Part shown: positions 43,033 to 51,589 of the stretch, in pieces
Numbering within the stretch: position 1 is the first letter of the stretch
Layout: each line of letters begins with the position of its first letter
Source: JAJFTV01 sp036825755
Lineage (GTDB): Bacteria; Chloroflexota; Anaerolineae; Anaerolineales; Anaerolineaceae
DNA length: 64,000 nucleotides
Assembly: GCA_036825755.1 (NCBI GenBank)
Contig: DAISXR010000001.1
Location: 37,925 to 101,924, forward strand
Direction of reading: 5' to 3'
Notes under the pieces: generated by a model
Database searches by the model: none
Told to the model about the DNA's origin: nothing
The model's input: the letters and a program-made list of their open reading frames with translations, nothing else
Made by a program: the position numbers and the translations under genes

Positions 43033-43293
43033 TCAGACCAGGCCTGAATCCCTCAATTTTGCTGTTAGAATACTGCTCGAAGGTTCCACCAGGATGCTTC
43101 CATCCGGGAAGACGATGGTCGGAACGCTTCGATTTCCGTGATTGACCGACATCACGTATTCTTTTGCTTTGGTATCTTTATCAATATCCACAAACTGATA
43201 CTGAACTTTATTTTCATCCAATACTCTGCGAGCCCGGAGGCAATCCGGGCACCAGGCTGTTGCATACACGATAATTCGCTTTTCGTCTGTCAT
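43033..43293 (-). CDS. Glutaredoxin-like (mycoredoxin-type) thiol-disulfide protein
   Basis: 86 residues, a single thioredoxin-fold domain of normal glutaredoxin length. The active site is C15-P-D-C18 after VYATAW; the cis-proline loop is SVPTIVF and the C-terminal helix follows DGSILVEPSS. Cytoplasmic redox carrier, likely reducing mixed disulfides. It ends five bases from the membrane protein on the opposite strand and is divergent from the membrane rhodanese, so a small redox patch is formed. NrdH or mycoredoxin are alternatives; CPDC does not decide. Confidence 0.87.
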   Translation of the reverse strand: MTDEKRIIVYATAWCPDCLRARRVLDENKVQYQFVDIDKDTKAKEYVMSVNHGNRSVPTIVFPDGSILVEPSSSILTAKLRDSGLV

Positions 43294-43406
43294 CGTGACT
43301 CCTGTATATTTTTCCAGATTGTACCGTATTTTCCTGCTTTCCTCATGCTCTTTTTAGCTGGATTATGTACCATTGATCCAATCACAACACTTTCATTAGG
43401 GGAATC

Positions 43407-43871
43407 ATGAGGAATCAACGAAAAACGACAAAGAACCGCTTTATAAAACAAAAAACCGCTGTCCCCCTGATCATCATTGGGGCGGCGGTTCTTATGGTTA
43501 TCGCAATTGTTGCTTATCTGGCATTTTTTGATAATCGTCCAATCACCGATCAGGATACCATTGCAAGGGTAAGCCCGGCTGAGGCGAAACAGGCGTTTGA
43601 TCAACAATCTGCGGTATTTCTGGATGTGCGGGTAGCCGATGCCTTCGCGGAGTCGCATATTCCGGGTGCAATTAGCATTCCGGTAGCAGAGCTTGAATCA
43701 AAACTGGGCACGCTAAACAAACAGGATTGGATCATCACATACTGTACCTGACCGAACGAAGAATCCAGCGCACGTGCTGCGCTGATCCTTTTGAACAATG
43801 GTTTTGAGCGTGTGAATCCAATTGAAGGCGGTTACGCATCCTGGCAACAGGCCGGTTATCCGACCGAATAA
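43407..43871 (+). CDS. Membrane-anchored rhodanese with in-frame TGA (putative selenoprotein)
   Basis: 154 residues if TGA at 43749-43751 (codon 115) is read as selenocysteine; 114 if it stops. One transmembrane anchor (about 18-42), then a rhodanese domain facing outside: VFLDVRVADAFAESHIPGAISIP, then WIITYCT-TGA-PNEESSARAALILL and EGGYASWQQAGYP. Everything after the TGA is normal rhodanese sequence in the same frame, including the GGY-x-x-W end, so no frameshift is involved. TGA stands where related YCxCP rhodaneses have the second cysteine. A perfect 7-bp hairpin starts 14 bases after the TGA. AGGGGA lies just before the ATG. The alternative is a recent TGC-to-TGA nonsense change or a sequencing error. 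Confidence 0.75.
43766..43784 (+). promoter_or_regulatory. Candidate bacterial SECIS hairpin
   Basis: CAGCGCA (43766-43772), loop CGTGC (43773-43777), TGCGCTG (43778-43784). The loop starts 21 bases after the TGA and has G in its second position, in line with the known loose consensus of bacterial SECIS elements. The codons here (Ser-Ala-Arg-Ala-Ala-Leu) are GC-rich, so chance pairing is possible. Confidence 0.55.
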
Positions 43872-43880
43872 AACTTCAGG

Positions 43881-45052
43881 TTACTGCGCAGTCGCCGGCT
43901 GCGCAGTAACCAATTTTGCTTCGATAAAGGTCATCAGGCGGGATGCTGAACGCAATCCGATGCTGAGGTAAACAATCAATAGCACCAGAATGGACAAAAA
44001 ACCGACCAACGGCAGCAGAATGGGGAAAAAAGCAAACAAGGTCACAAACATGGGTTGAACGATAAAGAACACAACTGCCCACAATGCGAGGAAAAACAGC
44101 ATTAAAACACCGCGGCCCCATTGCTGCCAGGTGAGCCAACCGATTCCCCACACAAAGCATTCCACAACCACCGAGAGACCCGCGCGCGGATTGCTTTGGG
44201 CCAAATTGAGCACCCTGCCGATACCCAGCTTCAGCCGACGCACCTGCGCCACGGCATACACCACCATGCCGATGATCAGAGCCGCGGTGATGGCGAAGAT
44301 GGCCACCAGCAGCCAGGGATCTGTTCTGGCAAGGATGTAAGCCAGACTCATCATCACCACCGAGAACACATTTTCCAGTGTGGCGTAAATGGGTGCTGAC
44401 AAGGTTCCGCTGGTACCGGTGGAGGCGCTGATGGCCGGTTTGGCAAGCGCCCGCAAGCCGGTCAGCGCTGTCGCCGATACGGCTCCGCCCGCAGCAATCA
44501 CATAGCTGGTGGGGCCGATATCACCGCTCTGGTTGAGTACCTTGAAGGTTTCCAGCATTAAACGCAGATCCGGATTGAGGTTGACAATCACCCCGATGGC
44601 GGCCAGGGAGATGATGGCAGAGGTGACCGGTACCAGAAAGCCGCTGATAAAGTTGGAGACCGCGTTAATCGCGTTGCTGATTCCGGNNNNNNNNNNNNNN
44701 NNNNNNNNNNNNNNNNNNNNNNNNNNNNNNNNNNNNNNNNNNNNNNNNNNNNNNNNNNNNNNNNNNNNNNNNNNNNNNNNNNNNNNACCAGAAAGCCGCT
44801 GATAAAGTTGGAGACCGCGTTAATCGCGTTGCTGATTCCGGGCGTCAGGAGTGAGGAGTATGCCGGAGCAAGAGTGATCAGCCATAAAAAGGCTGTGATC
44901 CCGATAAACCAGTTGCTGGCTAGAAAAGCAGTGGGATCGGACAGGGTAATGACGTGAAACCGGGCTGCCAGTGAGACGATCAATAAGCAGAGGTACTGGT
45001 TGGCAGCACCAACCAGACCCCCGGCAGCGATGGTCGATAAAATCAATTCCAT
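43881..45052 (-). CDS. DUF4126-like polytopic membrane protein, split by a false scaffold gap
   Basis: The frame from the ATG at 45052 (AGGAG six bases upstream) reads to a 100-N run at 44786-44687 and appears to end, while a second frame picks up after it. The 55 bases on each side of the gap are identical (44632-44686 and 44787-44841). Removing one copy and the N run joins the two halves in frame (FISGFLVPVTSAIISLAAIG), giving one 338-residue protein. It has about eight hydrophobic segments and SATALTGLRALAKPAISASTGTSG, resembling DUF4126. Function unknown. It is 27 bases after the DUF4870 gene and probably co-transcribed. The residues coded directly after the N run on the minus strand until frame resumption are an artefact. 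Confidence 0.75.
44687..44786. other. 100-N scaffold gap, spurious
   Basis: Exactly 100 N. Flanks 44632-44686 and 44787-44841 are the same 55 bases, as expected if two contigs ending in the same 55-mer were joined by the scaffolder without merging. The real sequence is probably continuous and 155 bases shorter. Confidence 0.93.
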
Positions 45053-45079
45053 AAGGATCTCCTGCCTCCAACCTCAATA

Positions 45080-45526
45080 TCAGGAACGATACGTACTGCG
45101 CACCCAATCACCGATCAACCAGTAACGGAAATCTTCGCCGTTGTTGCATTTGATGCCGCCAATGATACCGTAGACAATGGTAGCCAGCGGGATAAAACTG
45201 AACAATATGGCAAACGGAATCAGGCACAAGCCTACAATGATCGCCGAGAGCACGCCGGTGATAGCCCAAACCGCTCCGACCACCGTTCCGGCCACCACCC
45301 AGCCGAGCAATTGCATGAGAAACGATTGCAGCGACTGGTACGCGACGTATTTTGAGCGATCACGAAACACAAAGTAGATGATTATGGCAGCGAGCAACCC
45401 AAGGAATCCCGTCACCAGGTTGAGCAGTGTGCTCAAATGAGCCAGCATGGCCCATGTTTTTTCATCCTGAGGTGATAAAGGTTGGACTACCGGTGAGCCG
45501 GACGGGGTGTAATTCGGTGTTTCCAT
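45080..45526 (-). CDS. DUF4870 (Tic20-like) membrane protein
   Basis: 148 residues. An N-terminal hydrophilic stretch (1-25, Pro/Ser-rich) precedes LAHLSTLLNLVTGFLGLLAAIIIYFVFRD and KYVAYQSLQSFLMQ, the DUF4870 pattern in which a charged or aromatic YVAYQSLQ segment separates hydrophobic helices; four helices in total. GGAG is eight bases before the ATG and a TATAAT box lies at 45549-45544 on the minus strand. Function of the family is unknown. Upstream gene of the pair with the DUF4126-like protein. Confidence 0.85.
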   Translation of the reverse strand: METPNYTPSGSPVVQPLSPQDEKTWAMLAHLSTLLNLVTGFLGLLAAIIIYFVFRDRSKYVAYQSLQSFLMQLLGWVVAGTVVGAVWAITGVLSAIIVGLCLIPFAILFSFIPLATIVYGIIGGIKCNNGEDFRYWLIGDWVRSTYRS

Positions 45527-45543
45527 ACAATTTCTCCATTCAC

Positions 45544-45549
45544 ATTATA
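45544..45549 (-). promoter_or_regulatory. -10 box (TATAAT) of the DUF4870/DUF4126 pair
   Basis: TATAAT on the minus strand, 17 bases before the ATG at 45526, giving a leader of about 11 bases that just holds the GGAG ribosome site. No consensus -35. Confidence 0.45.
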
Positions 45550-45674
45550 CTGCCACAAATTTCCGCGGGGTCGACTGGATGCGGATGAGACGTTGAAATC
45601 GTCTGGCAGTCTATTACTATATACGCAGGATTTTCAATTTGGTTGAGGAAAAACAAAGGGAAAATGGAATGAAG

Positions 45675-45702
45675 AAAAAGCACCCTACGCATGGTGGGGT
45701 GC
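45675..45702 (-). terminator. Rho-independent terminator of the second DUF4870 gene
   Basis: Read on the minus strand, GCACCC (45702-45697) and GGGTGC (45685-45680) form a 6-bp stem followed directly by TTTTT (45679-45675). It lies 53 bases after the stop at 45755. The rest of 45550-45674 shows nothing recognisable. Confidence 0.75.
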
Positions 45703-45754
45703 TGAATAGATTGATATACCGTTACTGATAAATGCCGGAAAAGCGATACCCGGA

Positions 45755-46090
45755 TTATTCCCAGCCCTGTTTCTTGACCAGATCGGAGATGACTGGAACA
45801 TTTATGTATTTACCCTGATAGGCGGTGTAGCCGTAATAGATCATGAGGATGAGCGTCAGACCGCTGGTGCAAATGCCAACGAAGACAAAACTCAACACCA
45901 CATTGATAACCCACAGCACAAGACCGAGAATCAACGCCTGCATATTATGGGCTTTGATGAAAGGCCTGGATTTCTTGTCTTCCATCAACAGGATGATGAC
46001 AGGAACGATGGGTGAAAAAACATACGCCAGGGCAGCCCATAGCTTGTCGTCACTGGTTACATCACCGGGTGCTACATATTGGTCTGTCAT
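45755..46090 (-). CDS. Short DUF4870 membrane protein
   Basis: 111 residues from the ATG at 46090, fixed by a strong AAGGAGG just upstream; the longer open frame to 46156 has no such site. DDKLWAALAYVFSPIVPVIILLMEDKK then RPFIKAHNMQALILGLVLWVI is the DUF4870 pattern, with three hydrophobic segments. It is a distant paralogue of the 148-residue DUF4870 protein 229 bases downstream but has its own terminator. Function unknown. Confidence 0.83.
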   Translation of the reverse strand: MTDQYVAPGDVTSDDKLWAALAYVFSPIVPVIILLMEDKKSRPFIKAHNMQALILGLVLWVINVVLSFVFVGICTSGLTLILMIYYGYTAYQGKYINVPVISDLVKKQGWE

Positions 46091-46215
46091 AAAATCCTCC
46101 TTGGATTTGTGATAAGATAAACCGCTGATAATCTTGAAACCCGTTAATCTACTCACATTATTATATGAGACAATATAGCCGTCGTCAACAAATGAATATC
46201 TAGAATCTGCGTGAA

Positions 46216-47026
46216 ATGAAAAACTTTTCAGTTGTGTTTATGGGTTCCCCCGATTTTGCCGTACCGGTGCTGCAGTCGCTTGCACAGCATTTTACAGTTA
46301 AGGGGGTGGTCACACAGCCCGATAAGCCGGCTGGCCGCGGTCGTGAACTAACCCCGTGCCCGGTAAAAGAAGCTGCCCTGGCACTGAATTTGCCGGTGAT
46401 CCAGCCTGTAAAGTTGAAAGGCAACGTAGAGGCGCTGGAGCAAATCAAGCAGTGGAAGCCGGACGTCATCGTCGTGGCGGCATTCGGTAAGTTATTACGC
46501 CGTGAACTGCTGGATTTGCCTGATTTTGGCTGTATTAATGTACATGCCTCCCTGCTACCACGCTGGCGAGGCGCCTCGCCCATCCAGGCGGCCATACTGN
46601 NNNNNNNNNNNNNNNNNNNNNNNNNNNNNNNNNNNNNNNNNNNNNNNNNNNNNNNNNNNNNNNNNNNNNNNNNNNNNNNNNNNNNNNNNNNNNNNNNNNT
46701 ATGCGCCCCTTTTGAAAAAAGAGGACGGCGCGCTGGATTTCACACAGCCGGTCGATCAACTGGAGCGCCAGGTGAGGGCTTACCATCCCTGGCCGGGTTG
46801 TTTTCTGCCGATTTTGAATGGTAATCTGAAAATCATCCGGGTATACGTGGTGGAAGATCAACAGGCCAACCCTGGAAAACGGGTGGTGATTGATAAGAAC
46901 CCGGCTGTCGGCGCACATGGTGGGTACCTGGTTTTCAGTGAGGTGCAGCCGGCCGGGAAAAAGGCCATGGACGGGAAGTCATTTTTAATGGGTTACCGTT
47001 CCTGGCTGCAGGAGGGTGACAGATAA
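46216..47026 (+). CDS. fmt: Methionyl-tRNA formyltransferase, interrupted by a scaffold gap
   Basis: Formylates Met-tRNA(fMet) using 10-formyl-tetrahydrofolate. The N-terminal 128 residues before the gap carry FMGSPDFAVPVLQSL, TQPDKPAGRGREL and INVHASLLPRWRGASPIQAAIL, the formyltransferase core including the catalytic histidine. After 100 N the C-terminal domain resumes with YAPLLKKEDGALDF and HPWPGCF. The two parts are in different frames only because the gap is a placeholder of 100; compared with E. coli Fmt about 75 codons are missing between AIL and YAPLL. TAATG overlap with mnmA shows coupling. Not a pseudogene on this evidence. Confidence 0.9.
46600..46699. other. 100-N scaffold gap inside fmt
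   Basis: Exactly 100 N. Unlike the gap at 44687, the flanks do not repeat one another. Family length suggests about 220 real bases are missing here. Confidence 0.9.
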
Positions 47027-48111
47027 TGGATGACAGACTGGTCGTCCTGGGGATGAGCGGGGGAGTGGACAGCTCAGTGGCGGCCTTTTTACTGAAACAG
47101 GCCGGGTACCGCGTACATGGGGTGATGCTGCGCACCTGGCGCTCTGATCAAAAGGATCAACTTTCCGAAAAGGAGCAGGAATTATTTGACAGCACGCGGC
47201 GGGTAGCCGATGCGATTGGTGTCTCATTGAAGATGGCCGATACACGAGAGATGTTTTTCGAGAAGGTTATCGGTTATTTCAGGCAGGCATACACCAGCGG
47301 GCTGACCCCCAACCCCTGTACGGTTTGCAATCGCGAGATCAAGTTTGCCAGCCTGTTAAGAAGAGCAGATGAGCTGGGTGCAGCCTGGATCGCGACCGGT
47401 CACTATGTGAGGTTGGTTCGCGATGCAGAGGGTGTACGAATCACGCAGCCGTCTGATATCAAGAAGGATCAAACCTACTTTCTGAGCCATCTGACTCAGC
47501 CCATTCTGGCACGAACCTTGTTTCCGCTGGCGGACCTGACCAAAGATCAGGTTCGGCAGATTGCACGCGAAAATCATATCGAAGCTGTCAACCGCCCTGA
47601 GAGCCAGGATTTATGTTTTCTGGAAGGCACCGATTACCGTGAGATCATGGTTTCGCTGGAACCAGAATCATTTCAGCCGGGCGATATTGTTGATTCCGCT
47701 GGAACGGTATTGGGTCAGCATAACGGACTGGCCAATTACACCATTGGCCAGCGGAAAGGACTGGGCATTTTCCGCGAGAAACCGCTGTTTGTGCTGAAAA
47801 AGGATCCTCAGCGAAATTTGCTGGTAGTGGGTTATGAAGATGAATTGGGCACAAAGCGCTTTTGGGTAGAACAGCTCAACTGGATCATCGGTCACGCGCC
47901 AGACGGCACGTTTTCTGCACAGGTTAAGATTCGTTACCAGGCCAGGCCGCGCCAGGCCATGGTAACGGTGATGGATGAGGGACGCATTCTGGTGGAGACG
48001 GAAGAATTCCTGCGGGATGTGACCCCCGGACAATTTGCGGTGTTGTATGACGGGGATACCCTTGTGGGGGGAGGGATTATCTCAAGCGAAACCCTGGCAG
48101 ACGCTCGATGA
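47026..48111 (+). CDS. mnmA: tRNA-specific 2-thiouridylase MnmA
   Basis: 361 residues, normal length. Thiolates U34 of tRNAs for Lys, Glu and Gln. PP-loop GMSGGVDSSVAAFLL (about 9-23), catalytic cysteine in NPCTVCNREIKF (about 97-108), ATGHYVRL, KDQTYFLSHL and the second catalytic cysteine in ESQDLCFL, which form the persulfide pair. Starts within the fmt stop (TAATG), so the two tRNA-modifying genes form one operon. Confidence 0.97.
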   Translation: MDDRLVVLGMSGGVDSSVAAFLLKQAGYRVHGVMLRTWRSDQKDQLSEKEQELFDSTRRVADAIGVSLKMADTREMFFEKVIGYFRQAYTSGLTPNPCTVCNREIKFASLLRRADELGAAWIATGHYVRLVRDAEGVRITQPSDIKKDQTYFLSHLTQPILARTLFPLADLTKDQVRQIARENHIEAVNRPESQDLCFLEGTDYREIMVSLEPESFQPGDIVDSAGTVLGQHNGLANYTIGQRKGLGIFREKPLFVLKKDPQRNLLVVGYEDELGTKRFWVEQLNWIIGHAPDGTFSAQVKIRYQARPRQAMVTVMDEGRILVETEEFLRDVTPGQFAVLYDGDTLVGGGIISSETLADAR

Positions 48112-48118
48112 GGTATCG

Positions 48119-48391
48119 ATGACCATACCGGCTTTTCTTTTTGGTTCACTGGTGGCAGTATTTACCGGCACACTTTTCCACTTATGGAAAGGCGGCGGGC
48201 CTTTCTATATTTTCCTCTATATGGTCGCAGGTTTTATGGGTTTTTGGGCCGGGCACTACACGGCTGAATATCTGCAGCTCACCATGTGGACGGCAGGCCC
48301 GGTTCATTACGGTCCGGCACTGGTCTCTGCGATCGCTTTTTTATGGGCAACGGCCTGGCTGTTTACCAAAAAGCCGGCTGAGAAGAGCTAA
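48119..48391 (+). CDS. Small three-helix membrane protein
   Basis: 90 residues from the ATG at 48119 (GAGG five bases upstream), eight bases after mnmA. Three hydrophobic segments: about 2-20, 28-48 and 65-83, with GGGPFYIFLYMVAGFMGFWAGH in the middle. No family recognised and no catalytic motif; function unknown. It converges on recJ, with seven bases between the stops. No clear hairpin lies in this gap. Confidence 0.7.
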   Translation: MTIPAFLFGSLVAVFTGTLFHLWKGGGPFYIFLYMVAGFMGFWAGHYTAEYLQLTMWTAGPVHYGPALVSAIAFLWATAWLFTKKPAEKS

Positions 48392-48398
48392 CCGACGT

Positions 48399-50762
48399 TT
48401 ATTGCGTATCCAACTCCAGGTTGAGAACCAGAGTCTTCAAATCGGCTTTTTGGAAGAAACGCTTGAATGCCAGGGTCTCTTCCAGTGCTCTCTCCAGGTC
48501 ATCCAAGGCCTGATGCTCATCCTCTGAGGGATTTCCCGACCGGTCCAGAATGATTTCAGGGCCGGTTTTTTCGATCACGCGCAGGGTGGTCTTTTTGACC
48601 AGCCAATCAATCGCCAGGCGGATGGTGCGTTCCGGCTGACCGGTTCTGGCTGCCAAAGATTGTATATTCACGCGTCCGCTGCCGGATCGAAATGAGGCCA
48701 GAATGGTTTCAGTGATGCGCTGCATCAAGGTGGTTTTTTGATCCAACGCAGTCGGCATCCCGATCACAATCAAATTCTGAGGAGCGGCCTTTTTCAGGAG
48801 ATCGCGCAATACCTCATAACCAGCCGGGTATGTCAGCAGCGCCAGCGTATCGCATCGATCAACCTCAAAACGGTTGCTGACCGATAATTCTGCATGAGGT
48901 GTTTCGATTCCCTCTGCAAATATTGTGCATGGGCGACCGGCTAACCTTTGCCGGATTTCCTGCATTGACTCGGCTGCATCCCGCCAATCGACCACTTCAA
49001 AACGGGGGCTTCTGGTGAGCTGGGCGGCGTCGCCCGAATCATGCGCTCGGACGGCTATCAGTTGAATTTGAAAATCCGCCGGGCGATCTGCGCGTGAGGC
49101 GCTCACGCGTGAGACACTCACCTGATAGATCAGGTCAAATTGCTCGGGGGGCAGGGGCAAATCTACGCTGTTCCACCACACAATAGAGTGCCTGGATAGC
49201 TTCTGAGTCGAACATGAAATGCGGCGGTGATTCTGGTTTCTGCCAATCGGCACGCTCTCCAACAGGTAAAGGTTCTCAGCCAGAAACTGTAAAGGCGGGT
49301 TTTGCGGCCCAAATGGCCTGAACTGCTGCAGCAGCTCCACCAAACCGGGCCGGCTCAACTCCCACAATGGCAGCACCGCATCGGCTGTGATGCGCTCCAC
49401 CTCAGGTATATTTTGCTGAAGATACTGACTCGCGGAAGCCATCAGCGCACGGCGGAAATCAGGCAGGCGTTCTTTTCGGATGGAGAAACCGGCAGCCATA
49501 GCGTGACCGCCGTAGCGGTCCAACAAATCGGCGTTGGCGGAAATTAGCATAGTGATATCCATGCCGGGCACTGAACGGGCGGATCCGCGCGCGGTGACCG
49601 CATCGAACGACGAAACAATGACCGTTGGTCGCTTATAGCGGTCCGCCATCTGGTTGGCGACCAGACCGAGAACGCTGTAATGCCACTGGCTGTTTTCGAG
49701 ATACAGCAAAGGTTTATCCAACACGCTGCGGTCGTTTGCGATGGCCGCTTCAGCCGCCATCAGAATCGTATCGGTGAGCTGCTTGCGGCTGGTGTTGGCT
49801 TGCTCTGCCAATGGGGCCAGTGTTTGAGCGCGCTGCGCATCCCGCGTGGTGAGTAAATCAATCACCAGACCGCCATCGTACATCAGGCTGAGTGAATTGA
49901 TGCGCGGAGCAATCAGATGCGAAATGGTTTGCTCGGTCACCTGCTCCGGGAGGACGTTAGCGCAACCCAACAGCTCTGTCAGACCTGGCCGCTGACCTGT
50001 GCGAAGCGATTTGATCCCGCGTTGAACCAGCCAGCGCGTCTCTCCGGTCAGGGGCACCAGATCACTCACCAAACCAATGGCGGCCAGATCAAAAAATTCA
50101 GCCCATCGTTCTTCCATTCCTAACATGCGGTATACCGCGCGCAGAAATTCGCCTGCCACCCCCGCTCCGCTCAAGGTGGCCATGGGATGGTCTTCCGGCA
50201 AATCTACCGGGTTGATGGTGGCATTAGCCGGCGCGGGGGTTTCTGGCGGGGTATGGTGATCGGTGATGATGACGTCCAGACCCAGAGTACGCGCGAGGGT
50301 AAGGGCTTTGTTTTCGCTCACACCGGTATCGCAGGTGATCATGATGGCAATGCCCAGGGCATGCAGTTCCTGAACTGTTTCGGTGGTGATTCCATGAGAA
50401 GATCTGTTCCGATCCGGGATAAAAAACTGCACGTTCGGGGAGAGGACGCTCAGCCCTTCATACAGGATGGCTGTGGCCGTCAGACCATCGGTGTCATAAT
50501 CACCGCAGATGGCAATCCGGCTGCCGGTGTGGATATGCCTCAGGAGCAGATCTACCGCCTCCTGCATTTGAGGGAAATCAAACGGATCAGCCGGTGGGCG
50601 GTTCGCATCATCCAAAAATGCCTGAGCGTCGCTCAACGTCGAATAGCCACGCCGGTGCAACACTTCCGCGATAACCGGGTTATCGGAAAAGGCAGATAGA
50701 AGCTCTTTGTCAATCTGCACAGGGTCAGGCAGATCCCATTCAGGCGGCTGCGGTGTTACCAT
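48399..50762 (-). CDS. recJ: Single-stranded-DNA-specific exonuclease RecJ
   Basis: 787 residues. DHH motifs: CGDYDTDGLTATAIL (about 84-98), TDTGVSE region, VIITDHHTP (the DHH triad), GLVSDLVPL. The DHHA1 domain has TARGSARSVPG and GGHAMAAGFSI. An OB-like and winged-helix C-terminal region (about 560-787) extends beyond E. coli RecJ (577). RecJ degrades ssDNA 5'-3' in recombination and mismatch repair. Its start overlaps the stop of the upstream nuclease by seven bases, making it the last gene of the four-gene end-processing operon. Confidence 0.93.
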   Translation of the reverse strand: MVTPQPPEWDLPDPVQIDKELLSAFSDNPVIAEVLHRRGYSTLSDAQAFLDDANRPPADPFDFPQMQEAVDLLLRHIHTGSRIAICGDYDTDGLTATAILYEGLSVLSPNVQFFIPDRNRSSHGITTETVQELHALGIAIMITCDTGVSENKALTLARTLGLDVIITDHHTPPETPAPANATINPVDLPEDHPMATLSGAGVAGEFLRAVYRMLGMEERWAEFFDLAAIGLVSDLVPLTGETRWLVQRGIKSLRTGQRPGLTELLGCANVLPEQVTEQTISHLIAPRINSLSLMYDGGLVIDLLTTRDAQRAQTLAPLAEQANTSRKQLTDTILMAAEAAIANDRSVLDKPLLYLENSQWHYSVLGLVANQMADRYKRPTVIVSSFDAVTARGSARSVPGMDITMLISANADLLDRYGGHAMAAGFSIRKERLPDFRRALMASASQYLQQNIPEVERITADAVLPLWELSRPGLVELLQQFRPFGPQNPPLQFLAENLYLLESVPIGRNQNHRRISCSTQKLSRHSIVWWNSVDLPLPPEQFDLIYQVSVSRVSASRADRPADFQIQLIAVRAHDSGDAAQLTRSPRFEVVDWRDAAESMQEIRQRLAGRPCTIFAEGIETPHAELSVSNRFEVDRCDTLALLTYPAGYEVLRDLLKKAAPQNLIVIGMPTALDQKTTLMQRITETILASFRSGSGRVNIQSLAARTGQPERTIRLAIDWLVKKTTLRVIEKTGPEIILDRSGNPSEDEHQALDDLERALEETLAFKRFFQKADLKTLVLNLELDTQ

Positions 50763-51589
50763 ACCGGGGCCGACTCTTCCAATTGGGTTTCAAATGCGGC
50801 TGCCAAAGCCTCCAGCGCCGATTCAAAAGACAGTTCTGCATCCGGGACGATGTCTGCCATCTGAACCGGTCGCTCACACAGCGAGCAGTAGGTGCAGTAC
50901 CGGCAGGTTTTTCCATCGTCGGTCATATAGAATTCGCCCGGCAGTGTGTCTTTGATGCGAGTGATCAGGTTGGTGATGTACTGCAGGTCATCCTCATACT
51001 GGATGGAAGAGTACGGCAGGATCTCGGGATCGGAAGGGTGATTGGCAAACCAGTACGTCATCATGACGCTCTCCGGAGCCGGAGCGGCCAGTCCGGATGA
51101 GATATTCTGCCCCGCCAGACACAACAGCAGTGGATACAGGATTGTCTGTATTTTTTGCCTCAACCATAAACGCGGCGTTCGGGCGGGGGATGTTTTCCAG
51201 TCATAGATTTGGAGGCCTGAACTCTGTAAAGCAATTAGGTCATATTTTGCCAGTACCCTCTGCCCGGCGATGTGCGTGTGCAGGGTGATTTCCGGAAAGA
51301 ACTGTCCATCTTTCAACCAATCATTGCGCCAGACACTGAAGTTTTCCCACCATTCCTGCAGAGCCGGGTCGTGAATAGACTGCCGGATCAAAATCTCGGG
51401 TACGCCGGAAAAGACTTGCTGGCAAAATAAGTGGAACTGGTTGCCCAGTTCCATTGATCTGCGCAGATCTGCCGGTTGGTCTTTGATGTACCCCGGCCAG
51501 CGAACCTTTTGAAGATAACGGAGCTCAAACCTTCTGGGACAATCAACAAAATCCTGCAAACTGCTTTGTGAAAAAGAAAAGTTACTCAT
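50756..51589 (-). CDS. PD-(D/E)XK nuclease with Fe-S cysteines (RecB/AddB/Cas4-like), stand-alone
   Basis: 277 residues. FSQSSLQDFVDCPRRFELRY at the start is the RecB-family nuclease entry with the first cluster cysteine C18; residues about 118-140 hold the active site (AKYDLIALQ then QIYDWKT, the D-x-K pair); the C-terminal CRYCTYCSLC supplies further cysteines of a 4Fe-4S cluster. This is the nuclease module that in AddA, AddB or AdnAB is fused to a helicase; here it is a separate gene. Overlaps uvrD-like by eight bases and recJ by seven, strong translational coupling. Confidence 0.85.
   Translation of the reverse strand: MSNFSFSQSSLQDFVDCPRRFELRYLQKVRWPGYIKDQPADLRRSMELGNQFHLFCQQVFSGVPEILIRQSIHDPALQEWWENFSVWRNDWLKDGQFFPEITLHTHIAGQRVLAKYDLIALQSSGLQIYDWKTSPARTPRLWLRQKIQTILYPLLLCLAGQNISSGLAAPAPESVMMTYWFANHPSDPEILPYSSIQYEDDLQYITNLITRIKDTLPGEFYMTDDGKTCRYCTYCSLCERPVQMADIVPDAELSFESALEALAAAFETQLEESAPVW

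Noticed and set aside
43743..43871. Frameshift or simple pseudogene explanation for the rhodanese
   Set aside because: No frame change is needed and the 39 codons after TGA keep full family sequence, so readthrough is favoured; a recent point nonsense mutation is still possible and is stated as the alternative.
50187..50699. A 170-codon frame antisense to recJ
   Set aside because: Shadow of the recJ DHH domain; no motif or promoter.
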